64,000 nucleotides of DNA from Prochlorococcus marinus XMU1411 (GCF_017696075.1 NZ_JAAORI010000003.1:434001-498000), one strand, 5' to 3'. Shown: positions 35,527-45,801, counted from the first letter of the stretch. Made by a program: numbers and translations. Notes: generated by a model not told the origin, from the letters alone.

Positions 35527-36429
35527 ATGATTAAAACTTCTTGGGAAGGTAATTGTTTCTTAAATTTTTTCAATAATAATGCAAGTTTAGGAAATGTTGA
35601 TAAAACAATCTTTAAATCTAAATCAACTTCTCCTTACAAATTATTGAAGTCTACTCATGATCAGGAGGGCAGATGTATTTTACCTGTTCTTCATACTGCA
35701 GGGGGATTGGTTGGCGGCGATTTACTTGAGTTTGAGGCAAATCTTGAAAAAAACTCTAAGGTACTGTTGACTACTTCTTCAGCTCAGAAAGTATATGGAT
35801 CTGTTGGGATATCTAAAGTTAATCCAAAAGGAGCTTTTTCAAAGCAAAAAAATCTTATAAATATTTTTGATAATTCTCATTTGGAATATCTCCCTCAAGA
35901 AACAATTATCTTTGCAAATGGCTTATATGAGCAAAATTTTAATGTATCTATTTCAGAAACTTCAAGTTTTTTATTTACTGATTTAATAAGACTTGGAAGA
36001 TCTTCCTCCGGAGAATCCATTGAGAGTGGCGTTTTTAGGTCTAAATTAAAAATTATGAGAAATAATGATTTATATGATGATTGGGAATATGTTGATCAAA
36101 TCGAATTATCTAAGGCAAGTTATGTGGCTAAATCAGGTATGGATTACATGCCTGTTTTTGGATCCTTAATTTGGATTTGCGAAAAAGATTTTTCTAAGTC
36201 AAAAATAAATAATCTTGTGGGAAATATAAAAAAGATTTTCAAAGAAACTGATAATAAATTATCTATTGGAATCCTTGAAAATGGAATCTCTGTAAGATTC
36301 CTTGGGAGTTCTTCTCAAGAAGCTAGGAAATGTTTTTTTTGTATTTGGAAACAAATTAGGTCTGTTAGTGGATTTTGTGAGCCAAAATATCAAGGTGTAT
36401 GGCCTTTACAAGATTCTATGAATTATTAA
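35527..36429 (+). CDS. ureD: Urease accessory protein UreD (UreH)
   Basis: A 300-residue scaffold protein for nickel loading. Typical blocks: [16 protein letters not shown] near residue 58, [13 protein letters not shown] near 85, [11 protein letters not shown] and [16 protein letters not shown]. Full length. First gene of ureDABC; 50 bp separate it from ureA. Confidence 0.95.
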   Translation: MIKTSWEGNCFLNFFNNNASLGNVDKTIFKSKSTSPYKLLKSTHDQEGRCILPVLHTAGGLVGGDLLEFEANLEKNSKVLLTTSSAQKVYGSVGISKVNPKGAFSKQKNLINIFDNSHLEYLPQETIIFANGLYEQNFNVSISETSSFLFTDLIRLGRSSSGESIESGVFRSKLKIMRNNDLYDDWEYVDQIELSKASYVAKSGMDYMPVFGSLIWICEKDFSKSKINNLVGNIKKIFKETDNKLSIGILENGISVRFLGSSSQEARKCFFCIWKQIRSVSGFCEPKYQGVWPLQDSMNY

Positions 36430-36479
36430 TTATGTTCAGTAAGAACCTTTTTTAATAATTTATAGACTAATTTTTTATT

Positions 36480-36782
36480 ATGCATCTTTCACCTCAAGAA
36501 AAGGATAAATTATTGATTTTTTCTGCTGCGCTCTTGGCTGAAAGAAGACTTAGTCGAGGTCTTAAGCTTAATTATCCTGAAACAATTGCTTTTTTGAGTT
36601 TTCAAGTTCTTGAAGGAGCTCGAGATGGAAAAAGTGTAAGTCAATTAATGTCAGAGGGAACTACCTGGCTTTCAAAATCACAAGTTATGGAGGGTATTCC
36701 TGAAATGGTTGATGAAGTCCAAATTGAAGCAGTTTTCCCAGATGGGACAAAGTTAGTTACTATTCACAATCCGATTAACTAG
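36480..36782 (+). CDS. ureA: Urease gamma subunit
   Basis: A 100-residue subunit: [17 protein letters not shown] at the start, [15 protein letters not shown], and [18 protein letters not shown] at the end. One of three structural subunits of urease, which hydrolyses urea to ammonia and carbamate. Two bp from ureB. Confidence 0.98.
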   Translation: MHLSPQEKDKLLIFSAALLAERRLSRGLKLNYPETIAFLSFQVLEGARDGKSVSQLMSEGTTWLSKSQVMEGIPEMVDEVQIEAVFPDGTKLVTIHNPIN

Positions 36783-36784
36783 TT

Positions 36785-37105
36785 ATGAGTAATTTAATTC
36801 CTGGCGAAATAATTCCTGAACAAGGTGAAATCGAATTAAATCTTGGTAAGGAAGTTAAAACAGTAAAAGTTTCTAATTCTGGAGATAGACCTGTACAAAT
36901 TGGATCACATTATCATTTTTTTGAAGCTAATAAGGCTTTAATTTTTGATCGAGAATTAACACTTGGTATGCGTCTTGACATTCCTGCAGGAACAGCAATT
37001 AGATTTGAACCTGGAGATACAACTGATGTCAAATTAGTTCCATATGCAGGCTTAAGAATTGCATATGGTTTTAATTCATTTGTTAACGGTTCTTTAGATA
37101 CTTAA
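36785..37105 (+). CDS. ureB: Urease beta subunit
   Basis: A 106-residue subunit with [20 protein letters not shown] and [15 protein letters not shown], both universal in UreB. Normal length, tightly packed between ureA and ureC (4 bp). Confidence 0.98.
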   Translation: MSNLIPGEIIPEQGEIELNLGKEVKTVKVSNSGDRPVQIGSHYHFFEANKALIFDRELTLGMRLDIPAGTAIRFEPGDTTDVKLVPYAGLRIAYGFNSFVNGSLDT

Positions 37106-37109
37106 AATT

Positions 37110-38819
37110 ATGTCCTATAAAATTGACAGAAATACTTATGCGCAAACTTACGGACCTACTACCGGAGATAGAGTAAGACTTGCTGATACCGAACTTTTTA
37201 TAGAAGTAGAAAAGGATTTAACTACATACGGAGATGAAGTTAAATTCGGTGGAGGTAAAGTTATACGAGATGGGATGGGACAGTCTCAAGTAAGAAGATC
37301 TGATGGAGCTGTAGATACAGTAATAACTAATGCTTTGATCGTAGATTGGTGGGGAATAATTAAGGCTGATGTGGGTATAAAAGATGGAATGATTTTTGAA
37401 ATTGGTAAGGCTGGTAATCCAGATATCCAAGATAATGTCGATATTGTTATTGGTGCATCAACTGAAGTAATAGCTGGAGAAGGCCATATTCTCACTGCAG
37501 GTTCAATAGATACCCACATTCACTTTATCTGTCCTCAACAAATTGAGACAGCACTAGCCTCAGGAATTACAACCATGTTGGGAGGAGGAACTGGACCTGC
37601 AACTGGCACGAATGCCACTACTTGTACTCCTGGTTCTTTTCATATTTCTAGAATGCTTCAATCTGCAGAAGCATTTCCCATGAATTTAGGATTTTTTGGA
37701 AAAGGAAACTCAACAAACGAGAGAAATCTTATTGATCAGGTTGAAGCTGGTGCATGTGGATTGAAGCTTCATGAGGATTGGGGAACAACTCCCTCTACAA
37801 TAAATTCATGTCTTAATGTTGCAGATAAGTTTGACGTACAAGTATGTATTCATACTGATACTTTGAATGAGGCAGGCTTTGTTGAAGATACCATCAATGC
37901 TATTGCAGGAAGAACTATTCATACTTTTCATACCGAAGGAGCAGGTGGAGGTCATGCGCCAGATATCATAAAAATTTGTGGAGAAAAAAATGTTCTTCCA
38001 AGTAGTACTAATCCAACAAGACCCTATACGAGGAACACATTAGAAGAACATCTTGACATGTTAATGGTTTGTCATCATTTAGATTCAAAAATCCCAGAAG
38101 ATATTGCATTTGCTGAATCAAGGATCAGAAGAGAGACTATTGCTGCGGAGGATATATTGCATGATATAGGTGCCTTTTCAATTATTGCTAGTGATTCTCA
38201 AGCTATGGGAAGAGTTGGTGAAGTGATCACAAGAACTTTTCAAACAGCTCATAAAATGAAAGTCCAAAGAGGGCCGCTATCGCAGGATTCAGATAGAAAC
38301 GATAATTTCAGAGTTAAGAGATACATTTCTAAAGTCACAATTAATCCTGCAATAGCTCATGGTATTGATAAACATGTTGGGTCTATAGAAAAGGGTAAAA
38401 TTGCTGATTTGGCGTTATGGAAACCTTCCTTTTTTGCGGTAAAGCCTGAATTAGTCGTAAAAGGTGGATCTATAGTTTGGGCACAGATGGGTGATGCAAA
38501 TGCTTCAATTCCTACTCCAGGTCCTGTACATGGTCGTCCTATGTTTGCAAGTTTCGGCCAATCTCTAATTAAGAGTTCTTTCACTTTTTTAAGTAAAAAT
38601 TCAATAGATCAAAATATTCCTAATAAATTAGGCTTACAAAAGAAATGTATTGCCGTAGAAAATACCAGAAATATCAATAAATCCGACTTAAAACTTAATA
38701 GTAAACTACCAAATATTTCAGTTGATCCTCAAACTTATGAAGTTTTTTCTGATGGGGAACTTCTTACTTGTGAGCCACTTGATGAAGTCCCAATGGCTCA
38801 AAGGTACTTTTTACTTTAG
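37110..38819 (+). CDS. ureC: Urease alpha (catalytic) subunit
   Basis: A 569-residue catalytic subunit. Seen: HIHFICPQ (nickel His pair), [12 protein letters not shown] with the Lys that is carbamylated to bridge the two nickels, [15 protein letters not shown] and the flap MVCHHLD with the mobile Cys-His. All catalytic residues are intact. Its stop overlaps the gpgS stop tail to tail by 2-3 bp. Confidence 0.98.
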   Translation: MSYKIDRNTYAQTYGPTTGDRVRLADTELFIEVEKDLTTYGDEVKFGGGKVIRDGMGQSQVRRSDGAVDTVITNALIVDWWGIIKADVGIKDGMIFEIGKAGNPDIQDNVDIVIGASTEVIAGEGHILTAGSIDTHIHFICPQQIETALASGITTMLGGGTGPATGTNATTCTPGSFHISRMLQSAEAFPMNLGFFGKGNSTNERNLIDQVEAGACGLKLHEDWGTTPSTINSCLNVADKFDVQVCIHTDTLNEAGFVEDTINAIAGRTIHTFHTEGAGGGHAPDIIKICGEKNVLPSSTNPTRPYTRNTLEEHLDMLMVCHHLDSKIPEDIAFAESRIRRETIAAEDILHDIGAFSIIASDSQAMGRVGEVITRTFQTAHKMKVQRGPLSQDSDRNDNFRVKRYISKVTINPAIAHGIDKHVGSIEKGKIADLALWKPSFFAVKPELVVKGGSIVWAQMGDANASIPTPGPVHGRPMFASFGQSLIKSSFTFLSKNSIDQNIPNKLGLQKKCIAVENTRNINKSDLKLNSKLPNISVDPQTYEVFSDGELLTCEPLDEVPMAQRYFLL

Positions 38820-40042
38820 AAGTTTTTAATTAATTCTTTTTCAGTTGTCTTTATATCTTGTGACCCAGCAATTGCCAAATCTTCTTGTAGTTTGTTCTCA
38901 CAAGATAGAACTCTTGACCAACTTGGTAACTGTTGCGTCGTAGGGCAAGCCAAGTAATCTTCTGTAGCTGGTCTCAATAGTTTCGCAAATTTTTGTACTG
39001 ATAGCTCTTCTTCATGCCTATCGTATGGAAGTTGATTAACTGCCGAATCTAATCCAAATTGTTTTACTCTATCTTCGCCAACTCTTTTATAAAGAACTTC
39101 CAAGGTAGCTAGTTGAGTACTTGTCAAGGTCTCTGCTTGATGTTCCATGAGACCTCTTAAAACACTTGAAAGTATTTCCGTACACATTTTTTGCAATCCT
39201 TCTTTAGATGAATCACCAATATTCTTATGTTTATGATCAAACAAACCTAGGTCAACTTGGGCTATTTTGGAGGTTCTTACGTTTCTATAAACTTCTGATA
39301 ATAAACCTATCTCTAAACCCCAGTCACAAGGAATTCGTAAATTCATAGCAAGGTCTTTAGTGAAAGCAAACTCACCTGCTAATGGATATCTAAATGATTG
39401 GAGATATTGTAAAAAGGGACCCTTCCCTACTAACTGCTCAAGACTTGCCAATAAGGGGCCCACAAATAATCTTGTTGCTCTTCCTTGCAATTGATTGGTC
39501 TCTAAGGATAATCTGCTGTAAAAAGCCTTTACATAGGATATTCCATATGATTCATCAAGAAGTGGAAGTATCATTCTTGAAGGATACAAAGGACTAAAAG
39601 TTCTTATATCAGCATCAAAAAGAGCAACAACTTCTGATTTTCTTGTCGCAACTCCTATGCCTTGCCAGACAGCCCATCCTTTTCCTGGAGTTCCTAAAAG
39701 TTCTAAACCATTTTTTTCTTGGCTTTTTAATAGTTCTATTACAGAGGGAGAATTAGTCCATTGAACGTGAACTGGAAATGGCATTGAGTCAAAAAATGAT
39801 TTTGCTGCTTTAACTTGTTCAACAGTTTTAGCAGAAAGAGCAATAACTAATTCATTTAAGCCTGAAAGGTCTTTTAAAACTTCTCTTATGTCTTTTAATG
39901 CTGGACGTTCAAACTCTTCATATAAGCAAGGTATTAAAATGCTAGTTGATCTTTTTTTAAGACTTTTGTTTAATTCTTTAAGTAAATTTCTTGTTACTCC
40001 ATATTCATGTATTGTTGTGATTAACCCTTGTTGAAAGTCCAT
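38816..40042 (-). CDS. gpgS: Glucosyl-3-phosphoglycerate synthase (GT81)
   Basis: A 408-residue GT-A glycosyltransferase. Seen: [28 protein letters not shown] with the metal-binding DxD-type motif near residue 143, and [19 protein letters not shown]. It joins NDP-glucose to 3-phosphoglycerate, giving glucosyl-3-phosphoglycerate. Mannosyl transfer is a possible alternative in this family, but picocyanobacterial members are assigned as glucosyl enzymes. Divergent from three plus-strand genes that complete the pathway. Confidence 0.88.
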   Translation of the reverse strand: MDFQQGLITTIHEYGVTRNLLKELNKSLKKRSTSILIPCLYEEFERPALKDIREVLKDLSGLNELVIALSAKTVEQVKAAKSFFDSMPFPVHVQWTNSPSVIELLKSQEKNGLELLGTPGKGWAVWQGIGVATRKSEVVALFDADIRTFSPLYPSRMILPLLDESYGISYVKAFYSRLSLETNQLQGRATRLFVGPLLASLEQLVGKGPFLQYLQSFRYPLAGEFAFTKDLAMNLRIPCDWGLEIGLLSEVYRNVRTSKIAQVDLGLFDHKHKNIGDSSKEGLQKMCTEILSSVLRGLMEHQAETLTSTQLATLEVLYKRVGEDRVKQFGLDSAVNQLPYDRHEEELSVQKFAKLLRPATEDYLACPTTQQLPSWSRVLSCENKLQEDLAIAGSQDIKTTEKELIKNF

Positions 40043-40063
40043 TTTCTAATTGATGTGCAGAAT

Positions 40064-40075
40064 AGTATTAATACT
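40064..40075. promoter_or_regulatory. 12-bp palindrome in the gpgS/phosphorylase divergent gap
   Basis: AGTATTAATACT is a perfect palindrome centred in the 50-bp gap between gpgS and the GH13 gene. It would suit a dimeric repressor coordinating both directions. AT-richness lowers its weight. Confidence 0.3.
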
Positions 40076-40092
40076 TCGTTGATTTTTTCAAA

Positions 40093-41853
40093 GTGAAGCA
40101 AATTGATTCAGAGAAAAAATTAAATAGATTAAAAATTGATAAATTGTTAAAAACAATTTATTCAAATAATACTACAGAAGAAATTAATTTTATTTCAAAT
40201 CAATTATTACAGATTTTAGAAGATTTCTCAGAGAAATCTGCTTATGAAGAAATTAGAAATAAGGAAAGATGGAATGAATCTCATTCGGTTTTGATAACTT
40301 ATGCAGATAGTATTTATAAAAATGGCAAGGCAACATTAATAACTCTTAGTGAGTTGTTAAGTAAACATTTTGGCAGTCTTTCTAAAGTTGTACATATTCT
40401 TCCTTTTTTGAAATCCACAAGTGATGGAGGTTTTGCAGTCTCAAGTTATGATTCCTTAGAAGAAAAGTTTGGTGGTTGGGATGATCTCAAAAGTATTTCT
40501 AAAAATCATGATTTGATGGCTGATTTAGTACTAAACCATGTCTCATCATCTCACCCATGGGTTCAACAATTTATTAAATCCCAAGAACCGGGTATATCAA
40601 ATGTTTTTTCACCTAAACAAAATCTTGACTGGTCAAATGTAGTTAGACCAAGAAGTTCCTCCTTGTTTTCTCAAATAAATACTGAAGATGGCCCTAAACA
40701 AGTTTGGACAACTTTTGGCCCAGATCAAATTGATTTGAATTGGCATAATCCAAAAATGACTCTTGAGTTCTTAAATTTAATTATTACTTATTTATCTAAT
40801 GGAATTAAATGGTTCAGGCTTGATGCTGTAGGTTTTATTTGGAAGGAATCAGGTACAACGTGCTTGCATTTACCAAAAGCACATTCAATTGTGAAACTCT
40901 TAAGAATTCTTTTGAATAATCTTCTTGATGAGGGAGTTTTAATAACTGAAACTAATGTTCCTCAGAAGGAGAATCTATCTTATTTGATTTCTGATGATGA
41001 AGCCCATATGGCATACAATTTCCCATTGCCTCCTCTTCTTTTAGAGGCAATTATTACTTCAAGAGCTGATATTCTAAACTCATGGATTTTTGATTGGCCA
41101 GAATTACCTGACGATACTACTCTTTTTAATTTCAGTGCATCGCATGATGGAGTTGGACTGAGAGCTCTTGAGGGTTTAATGAACGAGGAGAGGATAAAAG
41201 ATTTATTAATAAATTGTGAGAAAAGAGGTGGATTAGTAAGTCATAGACGTTTATCAAATGGTCATGATAAACCTTATGAATTGAATATTTCTTGGTGGAG
41301 TGCAATGGAAGACTCCAGTAGAGATGCTAAAAGATTTCAGTTTGAGAGATTTATATTGACTCAATTATTAGTGATGGCTCTTAAAGGAGTCCCTGCCTTT
41401 TATTTACCAGCATTACTAGCTTCAGAAAATGATATCAAAAGTTTTTCTATGACAGGTCAAAGAAGAGACCTAAATAGAGAAAAGTTTAAATCAGAAAATC
41501 TTTTAGCCGTTTTGAATAATCCTGAATCTAACGCTAATAAAAACTTAAAATATCTGCGTAATGCAATGGATGTCAGATCAGAATTAAAGCAATTTCACCC
41601 TTGTTCGGAAATGAAATGTTTGTCTAAAGGTAGAAGTGATATTGTTGTAATCAAAAGAGGTAGAGGTGCTGAATCTATTTTCGCAATTCATAATATGACT
41701 GAAAATAAAATCAATTATCAATTGAATGATGATGATCTACCAAAAATAATTGATGATGATTTTAATACCCAAGATTTTTTAAGATCTACTAAATACAATT
41801 GCAAAAATATTAGTCTTGATCCTTTTCAAGTGATTTGGCTTAGTGCTTTATAA
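40093..41853 (+). CDS. GH13_18 phosphorylase, probably glucosylglycerate phosphorylase
   Basis: A 586-residue alpha-amylase-superfamily enzyme of the sucrose-phosphorylase branch. Catalytic residues visible: nucleophile Asp in WFRLDAVGF, acid/base Glu in LITETNVP, and transition-state Asp in FSASHDGVGLRA; DLVLNHVSSSHPW is the conserved region I. Context with gpgS, gpgP and a glycerate kinase makes phosphorolysis of glucosylglycerate to glucose-1-phosphate and glycerate the best guess; sucrose phosphorylase is the alternative. Starts with GTG at 40093. Confidence 0.8.
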   Translation: MKQIDSEKKLNRLKIDKLLKTIYSNNTTEEINFISNQLLQILEDFSEKSAYEEIRNKERWNESHSVLITYADSIYKNGKATLITLSELLSKHFGSLSKVVHILPFLKSTSDGGFAVSSYDSLEEKFGGWDDLKSISKNHDLMADLVLNHVSSSHPWVQQFIKSQEPGISNVFSPKQNLDWSNVVRPRSSSLFSQINTEDGPKQVWTTFGPDQIDLNWHNPKMTLEFLNLIITYLSNGIKWFRLDAVGFIWKESGTTCLHLPKAHSIVKLLRILLNNLLDEGVLITETNVPQKENLSYLISDDEAHMAYNFPLPPLLLEAIITSRADILNSWIFDWPELPDDTTLFNFSASHDGVGLRALEGLMNEERIKDLLINCEKRGGLVSHRRLSNGHDKPYELNISWWSAMEDSSRDAKRFQFERFILTQLLVMALKGVPAFYLPALLASENDIKSFSMTGQRRDLNREKFKSENLLAVLNNPESNANKNLKYLRNAMDVRSELKQFHPCSEMKCLSKGRSDIVVIKRGRGAESIFAIHNMTENKINYQLNDDDLPKIIDDDFNTQDFLRSTKYNCKNISLDPFQVIWLSAL

Positions 41854-41855
41854 AA

Positions 41856-42653
41856 ATGATAGAAAATTCTTCTATTTGGATAGTAAGTGATGTAGATGGT
41901 ACTTTAATGGATCACTCTTATGATTTGTCACCTGCTAAAGAAACCATAAAAAAACTGCAGAAATTATCTATACCCGTAATTCTTTGTACAAGCAAAACCG
42001 CTTCTGAAGTTAAAGTTATTAGAAAGGAACTAAAATTGACGGATCCTTATATTGTTGAGAATGGTGCAGCAATATATGGTGAATCTCTTAAAAGAGTAAA
42101 TGGAAAAATTATTCTTGGAATAAAATACGAATCTCTTGAAGAAATCTTAAATTTTATTTCTAATGAAATTGATTATAAACTAACTCCTCTTAATAATCTC
42201 ACTGATCAAGAAGCCACTCAGCTCACAGGTTTAGAAGGTAATTCATTGAACTTAATGCGTGATAGGCATTGGAGCATGCCTTTTTTAAATCCTCCAAGTT
42301 ACTTAGAAGAGAAAATTAATATCTGTTGTAAAAAGTTCAATGTTGATATTTTTAAGGGAAATAGAATGAGTCACTTATTATCTACAAAATCTAATAAAGG
42401 TAAGGCAATAAATGCACTTAAAGAATATTCAAATGTTCAAAATATTGAAATTATAGGTTTAGGCGATTCTCCAAATGATTTACCTCTACTCTTAAACTCA
42501 GATATTAAAATTGTTATTCCTGGAATAAATGGACCTAACTTAGATTTACTAGAACAATTAAAAGATTTGGAATTTATCTTGGCTTCTGAACCAAATGGAT
42601 ATGGTTGGAAAAATGAAATCAATAAATTAATAAATAAGCTAGAACTGATTTAG
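41856..42653 (+). CDS. gpgP: Glucosyl-3-phosphoglycerate phosphatase (MPGP-type HAD)
   Basis: A 265-residue HAD phosphatase of the mannosyl-3-phosphoglycerate phosphatase type: motif I VSDVDGTLMDHSY, motif II ILCTSKTASEV, the ENGAAIY block and motif IV IGLGDSPNDLPLL. It removes phosphate from glucosyl-3-phosphoglycerate to give glucosylglycerate. Two bp after the phosphorylase gene and 4 bp before the kinase gene. Confidence 0.88.
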   Translation: MIENSSIWIVSDVDGTLMDHSYDLSPAKETIKKLQKLSIPVILCTSKTASEVKVIRKELKLTDPYIVENGAAIYGESLKRVNGKIILGIKYESLEEILNFISNEIDYKLTPLNNLTDQEATQLTGLEGNSLNLMRDRHWSMPFLNPPSYLEEKINICCKKFNVDIFKGNRMSHLLSTKSNKGKAINALKEYSNVQNIEIIGLGDSPNDLPLLLNSDIKIVIPGINGPNLDLLEQLKDLEFILASEPNGYGWKNEINKLINKLELI

Positions 42654-42657
42654 AGAC

Positions 42658-43602
42658 ATGAAAGATTTAGATATTAATTTTCCTCTTGATAAATTTGAAA
42701 AATTAATTATTGATATTGGTTGGGAGTCCTCAACTGATTGGTACAATTTTTGGAATAATCAAAAAAATACTCTTTTAACTGATCGTTTTTGGAATAATAA
42801 AGTTAACGATGATTGGATTTGGGGATTGGCTTTGCCTCTATTTTCTCAGGCTTATAAATTTCAAAAAAATTTTTCAGATAGAAAAATAATTGGGATCTCA
42901 GCATTGCCTGGGACTGGTAAAACAACCTTAGGTAAATGGCTTGAGGCAACATCGTTAAAATTTAATTTCAAAATTGCTGTTATTTCTATAGACGATTTTT
43001 ATCTTCCGTCAGATGAAATGAAATTAGCAATTAAGAATAACCCTTGGAATGTTTCTAGAGGTTTTCCTGGTAGCCATTCAGTTAAATTAATGCATGAAAA
43101 ATTATTAAGTTGGAAAATTAATGGAGAGTTAAATGTCCCCGTTTTCGATAAATCTTTAAGAAATGGCTTAGGCGATAGATCTCATTGGAGATCAGATAAA
43201 CCTGATTTATTAATTCTTGAGGGATGGTTTTTAGGAGTAGAGCCTTTATCTGTTGATATAAATTGCGAATCCATGAACTTATTAAAGTTGAGTTCCCAAG
43301 AATCACTCTATAGATTAAAAATCCAAAAAAATTTAGAAAAATATTTAGATGTTTGGAGTTTAATGGACAGAATTTGGCACTTAAAGCCATTAAAGTTTGA
43401 CTATATGAATATATGGAAATCTAATCAAGAGCAGGAAATGTTTTTAAAGAAGGGAAATGCACTGAAAGATGAAAAATTAATCAATTTCTTAAGGATGCTC
43501 AATGTTGCTATTCCTCATAAAAGTTTTGATGATATAAATTCTTATGCTTTCTTTCTTATTGACCAAGAGCGAAATTTAATTGAGGCCACATTAAATAAGT
43601 AA
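42658..43602 (+). CDS. D-glycerate 3-kinase (plant/cyanobacterial type)
   Basis: A 314-residue P-loop kinase: Walker A SALPGTGKTTLG near residue 84, AVISIDDFYLP, RGFPGSHSVKL and LLILEGWFLG. These match the GLYK family that turns glycerate into 3-phosphoglycerate at the end of photorespiration. In this operon it would also recycle glycerate released from glucosylglycerate, returning carbon to the Calvin cycle. Confidence 0.9.
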   Translation: MKDLDINFPLDKFEKLIIDIGWESSTDWYNFWNNQKNTLLTDRFWNNKVNDDWIWGLALPLFSQAYKFQKNFSDRKIIGISALPGTGKTTLGKWLEATSLKFNFKIAVISIDDFYLPSDEMKLAIKNNPWNVSRGFPGSHSVKLMHEKLLSWKINGELNVPVFDKSLRNGLGDRSHWRSDKPDLLILEGWFLGVEPLSVDINCESMNLLKLSSQESLYRLKIQKNLEKYLDVWSLMDRIWHLKPLKFDYMNIWKSNQEQEMFLKKGNALKDEKLINFLRMLNVAIPHKSFDDINSYAFFLIDQERNLIEATLNK

Positions 43603-43689
43603 TTTTATACATTTTCTTTTTTTTTCAGTAAATTTTTATACATTTTTTTAAGATCCAATTAGTGTTTAATTATATTTTATTAATTAAGA

Positions 43690-43917
43690 ATGGTTGAGTT
43701 TTCTTACAAAAACGAAGGTAATAGAATGATTGTATTGAGATGTATTGGTCCATCAAACTTCTTTCTAGAGAGAGTTTTATTCCCTACTGACGTTCTCACT
43801 TTTATGGCTCCAAATGATTCAAGAGTTGAAATTTGGGGAAATGAATTATATGGCCCTAAGTTAGAGGAGAGAATTAGGATTTCTTCAGAAAATGAAGATT
43901 CGACTTTAGTGGCTTAG
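43690..43917 (+). CDS. DUF1830 family protein
   Basis: A 75-residue cyanobacterial protein with MIVLRCIGPSNFFLERVLFP and FMAPNDSRVEIWG, the DUF1830 pattern. Soluble, beta-rich, function unknown. The gap before it carries two near-identical T-rich tracts (TTTTATACATTTT). Confidence 0.8.
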   Translation: MVEFSYKNEGNRMIVLRCIGPSNFFLERVLFPTDVLTFMAPNDSRVEIWGNELYGPKLEERIRISSENEDSTLVA

Positions 43918-44005
43918 AAGTTATTTTCATAATTGTCTTAGAGTCAAAATTTTTTACATATACCTATTTTTTATTGATATTATCTAACTAGTTTAAGTTT
44001 TTGTA

Positions 44006-44131
44006 ATGTATTACTTCTCTTCTTTTGAAATTGGAGGTTTTGTTCCTTCTGCAGCTATTGCTGGAGTGTTACTTTTAATTGGTTTAGGTGCCTTCTTTTA
44101 TCTGGGGATAAAGGGTCCTACTGACTATTAA
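44006..44131 (+). CDS. 41-residue single-pass membrane protein
   Basis: A frame from ATG 44006 to TAA 44129-44131: polar head (MYYFSSFEIGGFVPS), one glycine-rich helix (AAIAGVLLLIGLGAFFYLG) and a short tail KGPTDY. Size and layout recall small subunits of photosystems, cytochrome b6f or NDH-1, but I cannot match it to one. Confidence 0.6.
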   Translation: MYYFSSFEIGGFVPSAAIAGVLLLIGLGAFFYLGIKGPTDY

Positions 44132-44193
44132 TGTTGAATTTATTCAATAGAAAGTCATTGTATTTATAAACTCATTAATTGAACAATTTAATT

Positions 44194-44328
44194 ATGGATT
44201 TAACAACTATTTTATTTATATTAAGTTTGCCATTCGTTTTGTTAACTATATACTTTGGCACAAAAAATGATTTTTACGAAAGTGAGAACTATAAAGGTGA
44301 TGGTTGTGCTCATGATGTTAAAAGGTAA
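44194..44328 (+). CDS. 44-residue single-pass membrane protein
   Basis: A frame from ATG 44194 to TAA 44326-44328: an N-terminal helix (TILFILSLPFVLLTIYFG) and a charged tail with one Cys (GDGCAHDVKR). Follows the 41-residue membrane protein by 62 bp. Function unknown. Confidence 0.5.
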   Translation: MDLTTILFILSLPFVLLTIYFGTKNDFYESENYKGDGCAHDVKR

Positions 44329-44330
44329 AT

Positions 44331-44612
44331 CTAGTTTTTATTGCCGTTGAATACACAAGTCCATTTACTATCAAATTGCCAAACAGGTTTATATATTTCA
44401 TTTGTAATTTTTTCTCCTGCTTTTTTGCATGTATCCAAGTCTTTCATTTGAATAGAGTGTAATGAAGGACTAGTAATTCCACTTACCTCTGGTCTACCTC
44501 CTGGTCCTTGTCTATAAGTACCAATTATTAACCAATAATTAGCTTTCACAGGGTCAGATAAAAAGAATGGAGAAAAAATAATTAATAGTATCAAAAAAGA
44601 TTTTTTTATCAT
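44331..44612 (-). CDS. Small secreted hypothetical protein
   Basis: A 93-residue protein with a signal peptide (residues 1-24, cleavage after VKA) and a mature part with two cysteines (DTCKKAG and WTCVFNG) likely in a disulphide. The sequence NYWLIIGTYRQGPGGRPEV follows the cleavage site. Lumenal or periplasmic; no family recognised. Stop is 2 bp from the 44-residue membrane protein's stop. Confidence 0.65.
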   Translation of the reverse strand: MIKKSFLILLIIFSPFFLSDPVKANYWLIIGTYRQGPGGRPEVSGITSPSLHSIQMKDLDTCKKAGEKITNEIYKPVWQFDSKWTCVFNGNKN

Positions 44613-44694
44613 TTATTTATATTATCTTTTACTTATTAAATGTAAATTATATTTCTTAAATTGCTATTAATTAATTATCTAATTTTATACCTAT

Positions 44695-45495
44695 TTGGAA
44701 TATTTAAAGTTTATTTTATATGGTTTAATTCAAGGTTTAACAGAATTTATTCCTATAAGTAGTACTGCTCATTTAAAAGTTATCTCTCATTTTTTTGGAA
44801 TTGATGATCCAGGCCCTTCATTGTCTGCAATTATTCAATTTGGCAGTGTTTTAGCTTTAATCTGGTATTTTAGAAGTGATTTTTTTAAATTTAGGAATCA
44901 ATCTTCAAAAAAAATTTTCGATTATTTAATACATCAAAGGTTATTTAGGTCAATTCTGATTGGGACTATTCCAATTATTATCCTTGGCGGTTCCATTAAA
45001 TTATTTTTTCCTTATTTTTTTGATAATGTTCTTCGCTCAAATTTATCAATTGCACTATTTTCATTCTTAATGGCTATCTTTATGTACATTGCAGATAGCT
45101 CGAAAAAAGGTTCTATAAACTTAAAAAACCATCGTTATAAAGATAGTTTGCTGATAGGTTTATCTCAAGCATTTGCTATTTTTCCGGGGATATCAAGATC
45201 TGGAGTTACTATCTCTACCGCTTTAATATCGGGTTGGGAAAGAAGCCAAGCTGCAAAATTTTCGTTTCTTTTGGGTATGCCGGCAATCTCTATTGCTGCT
45301 ATTGTTGAGTTTATTTCTTCTTTTAATGAATTTTCCTCATTTAGTTTTTTCCCTCTAATTGTTGGTCTCATTACAACTTTTGCCTCTTCATTATTAGCTA
45401 TCGATTTCTTGTTAAAGTATTTTTCTTCAAAAGGTTTGAAAATATTTATTATATATCGTGTTATATTTGGCTTTGTAATTCTCTTTAATTTATAG
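44695..45495 (+). CDS. uppP: Undecaprenyl-diphosphatase
   Basis: A 266-residue BacA-type membrane enzyme that recycles the lipid carrier for peptidoglycan and LPS. Family blocks: GLIQGLTEFIPISSTAHL at the start and FPGISRSGVTISTAL near residue 165. About eight hydrophobic segments. Starts with TTG at 44695; no ATG in frame precedes the catalytic block. Confidence 0.95.
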   Translation: MEYLKFILYGLIQGLTEFIPISSTAHLKVISHFFGIDDPGPSLSAIIQFGSVLALIWYFRSDFFKFRNQSSKKIFDYLIHQRLFRSILIGTIPIIILGGSIKLFFPYFFDNVLRSNLSIALFSFLMAIFMYIADSSKKGSINLKNHRYKDSLLIGLSQAFAIFPGISRSGVTISTALISGWERSQAAKFSFLLGMPAISIAAIVEFISSFNEFSSFSFFPLIVGLITTFASSLLAIDFLLKYFSSKGLKIFIIYRVIFGFVILFNL

Positions 45496-45547
45496 GTCTT
45501 TCTGAAAAAGAATTTGTAATTATGTTTTTGTTGAAAATTAGTAATAA

Positions 45548-45700
45548 ATGAATATCTTAATATCTTTCCAGTTGGGTGAAGTTGAAGTTTCAAATCTAAC
45601 TATATTGGTTTTAGCTTTTTTTTCTTCTTTTACATTTATAGCAGTAGGCATAAGTTCATATAAACTATACAAATCTCTTATAAATGAAGACGATAAATAA
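45548..45700 (+). CDS. 50-residue single-pass membrane protein
   Basis: A frame from ATG 45548 to TAA 45698-45700, one central helix (TILVLAFFSSFTFIAVGISS) between an acidic head and a Lys/Asp tail. Ends 1 bp before the tRNA gene on the other strand. Function unknown. Confidence 0.5.
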   Translation: MNILISFQLGEVEVSNLTILVLAFFSSFTFIAVGISSYKLYKSLINEDDK

Positions 45701-45701
45701 T

Positions 45702-45774
45702 CGGAACGGCGGGATTTGAACCCACGACCCCCACTACCCCAAAGTGGTGCGCTACCAAACTGCGCTACGCCCCG
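45702..45774 (-). tRNA. tRNA-Pro (anticodon GGG)
   Basis: A 73-nt cloverleaf on the minus strand: acceptor arms CGGGGCG and CGTTCCG pair with two G-U pairs, D stem GCGC/GCGC, anticodon stem CCACT/AGTGG around loop TTGGGGT (anticodon GGG), T stem GTGGG/CCCGC with TTCAAAT loop. CCA is not encoded. Confidence 0.93.
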
Positions 45775-45801
45775 TCTCTTTACTATAAAGTTTAGATTGA
45801 T

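Noticed and set aside
36435-36460. Short inverted repeat GTTC-AGTAA-GAAC plus T-run between ureD and ureA
   Set aside because: Only a 4-bp stem in AT-rich sequence, within an operon; too weak to call a terminator.
43603-43660. Two T-rich tracts with TTTTATACATTTT before the DUF1830 gene
   Set aside because: Low complexity; repeat expected by chance at this base composition.
45600-45800. Integration site at the tRNA-Pro gene
   Set aside because: No integrase and no second copy of the tRNA 3' end seen; neighbours are core genes.
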